Below, piece by piece: positions 61,281-64,000 of a DNA stretch of 64,000 nucleotides. Numbering within the stretch: the stretch's first letter is position 1; the number at the start of each line of letters is the position of its first letter. Below the pieces are notes generated by a model. That model was not told the DNA's origin, did not search any database, and was given only the letters and a program-made list of their open reading frames with translations. A program made the translations under genes and the position numbers. Source of the stretch: Smittia aterrima (lineage: Eukaryota > Arthropoda > Insecta > Diptera > Chironomidae); the NCBI GenBank assembly GCA_033063855.1, contig CP093831.1, forward strand, positions 7,006,001 to 7,070,000, written 5' to 3'.

Positions 61281-62861
61281 TTAAAATCCCAACAACGCAT
61301 TATCACCGTCATCAATTTTCTCAGTCTCTCCTACAATGTCGCTGATGTTTGTAAGATTTGTTAGCTCGTTTGTTTGTCGAATGAGCAAATCGTCCAGTGA
61401 TGGAACGTTGATTTGATCGAGAGCTTTTATTACCTCGTTTCCATTGACTAAAGGAACTGCCTGATGAATAATATCATCTTGATGATCGTCATGATTGTCT
61501 GAACTGTCGAGGATTACTTCGGGTTGCTCTTCAGGTTCATCTGGTGGCGGCTCTTCAACGGGATTGTCTAGCTTGAAGTTCTTGTCGAAAACATTCATGT
61601 TCAGCCGATAGTTTCCAGGATTGATTCGCAATAAACTTGCAGCATTTTTATCGACAACGTGATGATGAGTGTTTGGATGGTTGTCCTTGTTCGTAATCAA
61701 TCGTGGAGTTAATTTCTCACAAATTTGTACAAAATTTGAAATCTCTTTAAAGAAAACATCGGCCATTTCCTTGTTCTTTTTCTTTTGACGCACCATAGTC
61801 ATCAGATGCGAGAATAATACGCTTTCCGTGTCCGATGTTTTTGGCCTGTGATCTGGGAATAGTTTGAAGTGATTGTTCATTTTGTTTTTGCCAAGATAAA
61901 TCTTTTTGCAAGTTGTGCATCGAAATTCTGAAGATATTTTCCGTGGTTTCTTCGGTGGCTCTGCTAGGCCTGGTAAAAGTGTTGGTTCAACTTTTAATGG
62001 CACGACATCAATGATTGGAGTGTGTATGGCAGGAGCTTGGATCTGGAGAGGTTGAGAAGAACTAACTATTACAGGAGGTTCTGATTGAAATATTTTCGCT
62101 ATCTCAGGATTTAACTTCACGATCCTTCCCGATTTTGTTCGATGGCTCACAAGATCATCTTCTTCAAATGATTCTATTTCCTTTTCAATCGGTCGTTTGC
62201 TATCATTCCGAGGTCGTCCGACTTTTCTCTTGACTGGGATAGGTTTCACGGGAGGAGTATCAACTGGAATTTGCTGGGAAGTGCTCGGTGGACACACTAA
62301 AGGTTTCTCCAACAATCCTAACATTTCCGGTGTCATAATGTTATGATGAATGGCTTTTGAGTAAAACGGATTGTAGTAAATGACATTCGTTATGTCGTTG
62401 GCCGCGTTGCTGTTGAAAAGTGCAAAGTTATTTGTGATTCTATTAAAATGTTTAAATTAATCTTACGTTTTGAATGAAATGTTTCCATCAACAGGAACAT
62501 TCTTAGATACTTTTCTCAAGATTATTATTTGCTTCTCGTCCAGATTCTGCAGAAGCTTTGGCTTTTCCATGAACTTTCCAAAATATTCTGATAGGTTGAG
62601 CTCTTTGATCGGTGATGAAGTGACATGATGTCTTACAACTTTTGTCTTTGAATGTGGCGTAAGGAACTCATAATCAATGGTTTCAACTGTTGAATTTGAG
62701 CTCTCAGAGAGTTGTGGACTTTTTCTATTTTTGTTCAACAAATTAAGATTCTCTTGAGTGAAGATCTTGCTGGACTTATTGAATATTCCAGAAAACTGTG
62801 TGTTAATCGGCTGTAAATCGTCCTCATTTTGATTGCACAAATATTTCGCTGAACTGTTCAT
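61281..62861 (-). CDS. ZNF839-like zinc-finger protein
   Basis: Two exons (62861-62467 and 62439-61281, intron only 27 bp by these borders) encode about 517 residues. The one clear domain is a C2H2-like finger, FRCTTCKKIYLGKNKMNNHFKLFPDH, with an extended histidine spacing, very like the conserved finger of vertebrate ZNF839, followed by a helical segment (LFSHLMTMVRQ..). Before it is a basic AT-hook-like stretch (VKRKVGRPRND, about residues 165-176). The N- and C-terminal parts are acidic and low in complexity. The function of ZNF839 is not established; nuclear location is inferred. The very short intron is unusual for this window, so the splice site may be wrong: an exon boundary elsewhere or a gap in the frame is possible. 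It diverges from FBXL4, the ATGs 328 bp apart. Confidence 0.65.
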
Positions 62862-63189
62862 ATTTACTTAATAAAGCGAGAAGCTTAAAATCAAAACAAA
62901 CAAATTCTTTTGTGAGACTGGTGGATGCTTCATCAATTTGGCCTTCGGCCACTATGATTTCGAATTAACTGAATCTACTTTTATGCAAGTCATTAATTAT
63001 ATAGGATGATTGACGTTTTTAAAAAATAGATAACAATAAAAACAATTCTTAATTGACTTGGTTTTTTTTTCTTAAAAAAATGTGATTCCAAAGTCCGAAG
63101 TTCGAATTTTCCGAAATAAACAAAACAAATTCAATTTAATTTCTTATTTCCTTTCTCTCAATTAACAATGATATTAGTGAAGATTTAAC
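62862..63189. promoter_or_regulatory. Divergent promoter region between ZNF839-like gene and FBXL4
   Basis: The 328 bp between two outward-facing start codons holds both promoters and 5' UTRs. It is AT-rich without a recognised core motif. Confidence 0.4.
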
Positions 63190-64000
63190 ATGAATAGTGA
63201 AGAGAACAGTGACGAGCTTCTCAGCGACGAATTCGATAATTACGAGGAAGACACTGATGTTGATATCTCTCAATGGGCTAATGAAGTTGTTGACTACTCA
63301 GACAGTTATGGATCTGATTCCTCTATAAGTTATTCAGCTGTGAACATCTGTGGTCGTCCATCAAAATTTCCTGCTTACGGTGATTTCGCCGAATGCTTTT
63401 CGTTGCGACGCTACGGACCATCAAACGAAGTAGACTTGTCACCCAAGGACACAACAGAACCATTCCACGAATTCATTATAATCAAATTTGAGCAATATGT
63501 TTTGCCAAAAGCAATCAAGATCTTTGAAACATACAATCCAGGAACTGTATTCAGGATTTATGCGTATTGCTGCTCTCTAAGAAAGTGGAAACTCTTGTGG
63601 AATGCTCTGCCAGCTCCAGTGGAAAAGAAATCTCGGGAATTTTGTCCTTCAATCACACAAATCAATTCTCCTACAAGGTAAGAGGTGTAAAAATACTTTT
63701 AAGGCTTCAACTGAAATCGATTTTAAATTTTAGGATTATCCGTCTAGAGTTGAATCACAGTCTCATCGACTATTACACTGGAATTGATGGCGTACTGCTC
63801 GTTGGAAAAAAGTGCAAACTGCCGATTGAGAAGCCAATCTCGGATCAAGCAATAATGCGAGGGTTGATACAAAAGAAATTAGAGACAGTTCAATTTAAAC
63901 CACTGAAAACTCCTTCAGAAGCAATAGAGGATTTTCTTAAGAACGATTTGAATGTTTTCATCGAGACTGTCGGGTTGAGTTCATATTCTAAAGACAGCGA
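63190..64000 (+). CDS. Fbxl4: F-box/LRR protein 4 (FBXL4), partial
   Basis: Exons 63190-63677 and 63734 to the window end code for the first ~250 residues; the F-box and leucine-rich repeats lie beyond. Human FBXL4 limits mitophagy by driving degradation of BNIP3 and NIX at the mitochondrial outer membrane. Recognition rests on the N-terminal discoidin-like domain: QWANEVVDYSDSYGSDSSISYSAVNICGRPSKFPAYGDF, EFIIIKFEQYVLPKAIKIFETYNPGTVFRIYA, KWKLLWN and IIRLELNHSLIDYYTGIDGVLL all follow the human order. The acidic N-terminus (first 25 residues) lacks a clear mitochondrial presequence, unlike the mammalian protein, although a later start is possible. The frame stays open at position 64000. Confidence 0.9.

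Noticed and set aside
1..64000. tRNA, rRNA or CRISPR arrays
   Set aside because: No convincing tRNA A/B-box pairs, rRNA-like sequence or regularly spaced direct repeats were seen on reading.

Overview
This window looks like nuclear DNA from an insect, most likely a nematoceran dipteran (midge or mosquito grade). It is AT-rich, most introns are 45-80 bp with GT-AG borders and clear branch/polypyrimidine signals, and the proteins are clearly insect-like (ISWI, ARID4, a DIP-type IgLON, EMSY with a short ENT protein). The order is inferred, not proven. No phage, bacterial, CRISPR, tRNA or rRNA signal was seen.

Layout. (1) 1-24.5 kb is a compact block of conserved housekeeping genes: FANCI (+), an axonemal dynein intermediate chain of the DNAI4/WDR78 type (+), Iswi (+), ARID4 (-), TRMT61A (-), mitochondrial aspartate aminotransferase Got2 (+), EMSY (-) and an intronless two-RRM protein (+). 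(2) 24.5-61 kb is gene-poor and dominated by the 3' half of an Ig-domain cell-surface gene of the DIP family (-, nine exons visible, 36.0-31.7 kb), whose signal-peptide exon was not found and may lie far upstream. Small membrane-protein genes sit inside and beside it: a paralogous pair at 28.9-29.2 kb (-) and 33.3-33.8 kb (+, nested in a DIP intron), and a five-exon gene at 41.3-42.7 kb (+). Further along are an intronless F-box/LRR gene (-), DRC4/GAS8 (-) and a short kinesin-7-like motor that carries a C2H2 finger at its C-terminus (+). (3) 61.2-64 kb has a ZNF839-like zinc-finger gene (-) diverging from FBXL4 (+), which runs off the window end.

Most notable structure. Two different sequences, A (380 bp) and B (419 bp), each occur twice in inverted orientation, interleaved as A-B-A'-B' (43.5, 45.7, 50.5 and 58.8 kb), about 99% or more identical by eye. 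This is the layout expected when an inversion forms through staggered breaks at both ends, here around the DRC4 segment, with the F-box and kinesin genes lying between the repeat partners.

Functional themes. Several genes concern chromatin and genome maintenance (FANCI, Iswi, ARID4, EMSY), and the FANCI and Iswi upstream regions each carry a consensus E2F site. Two genes are axonemal (DNAI4-type, DRC4), which in insects usually means sperm and chordotonal cilia. Two are mitochondrial (Got2, FBXL4). Exon borders were assigned by eye from splice consensus and reading-frame continuity.
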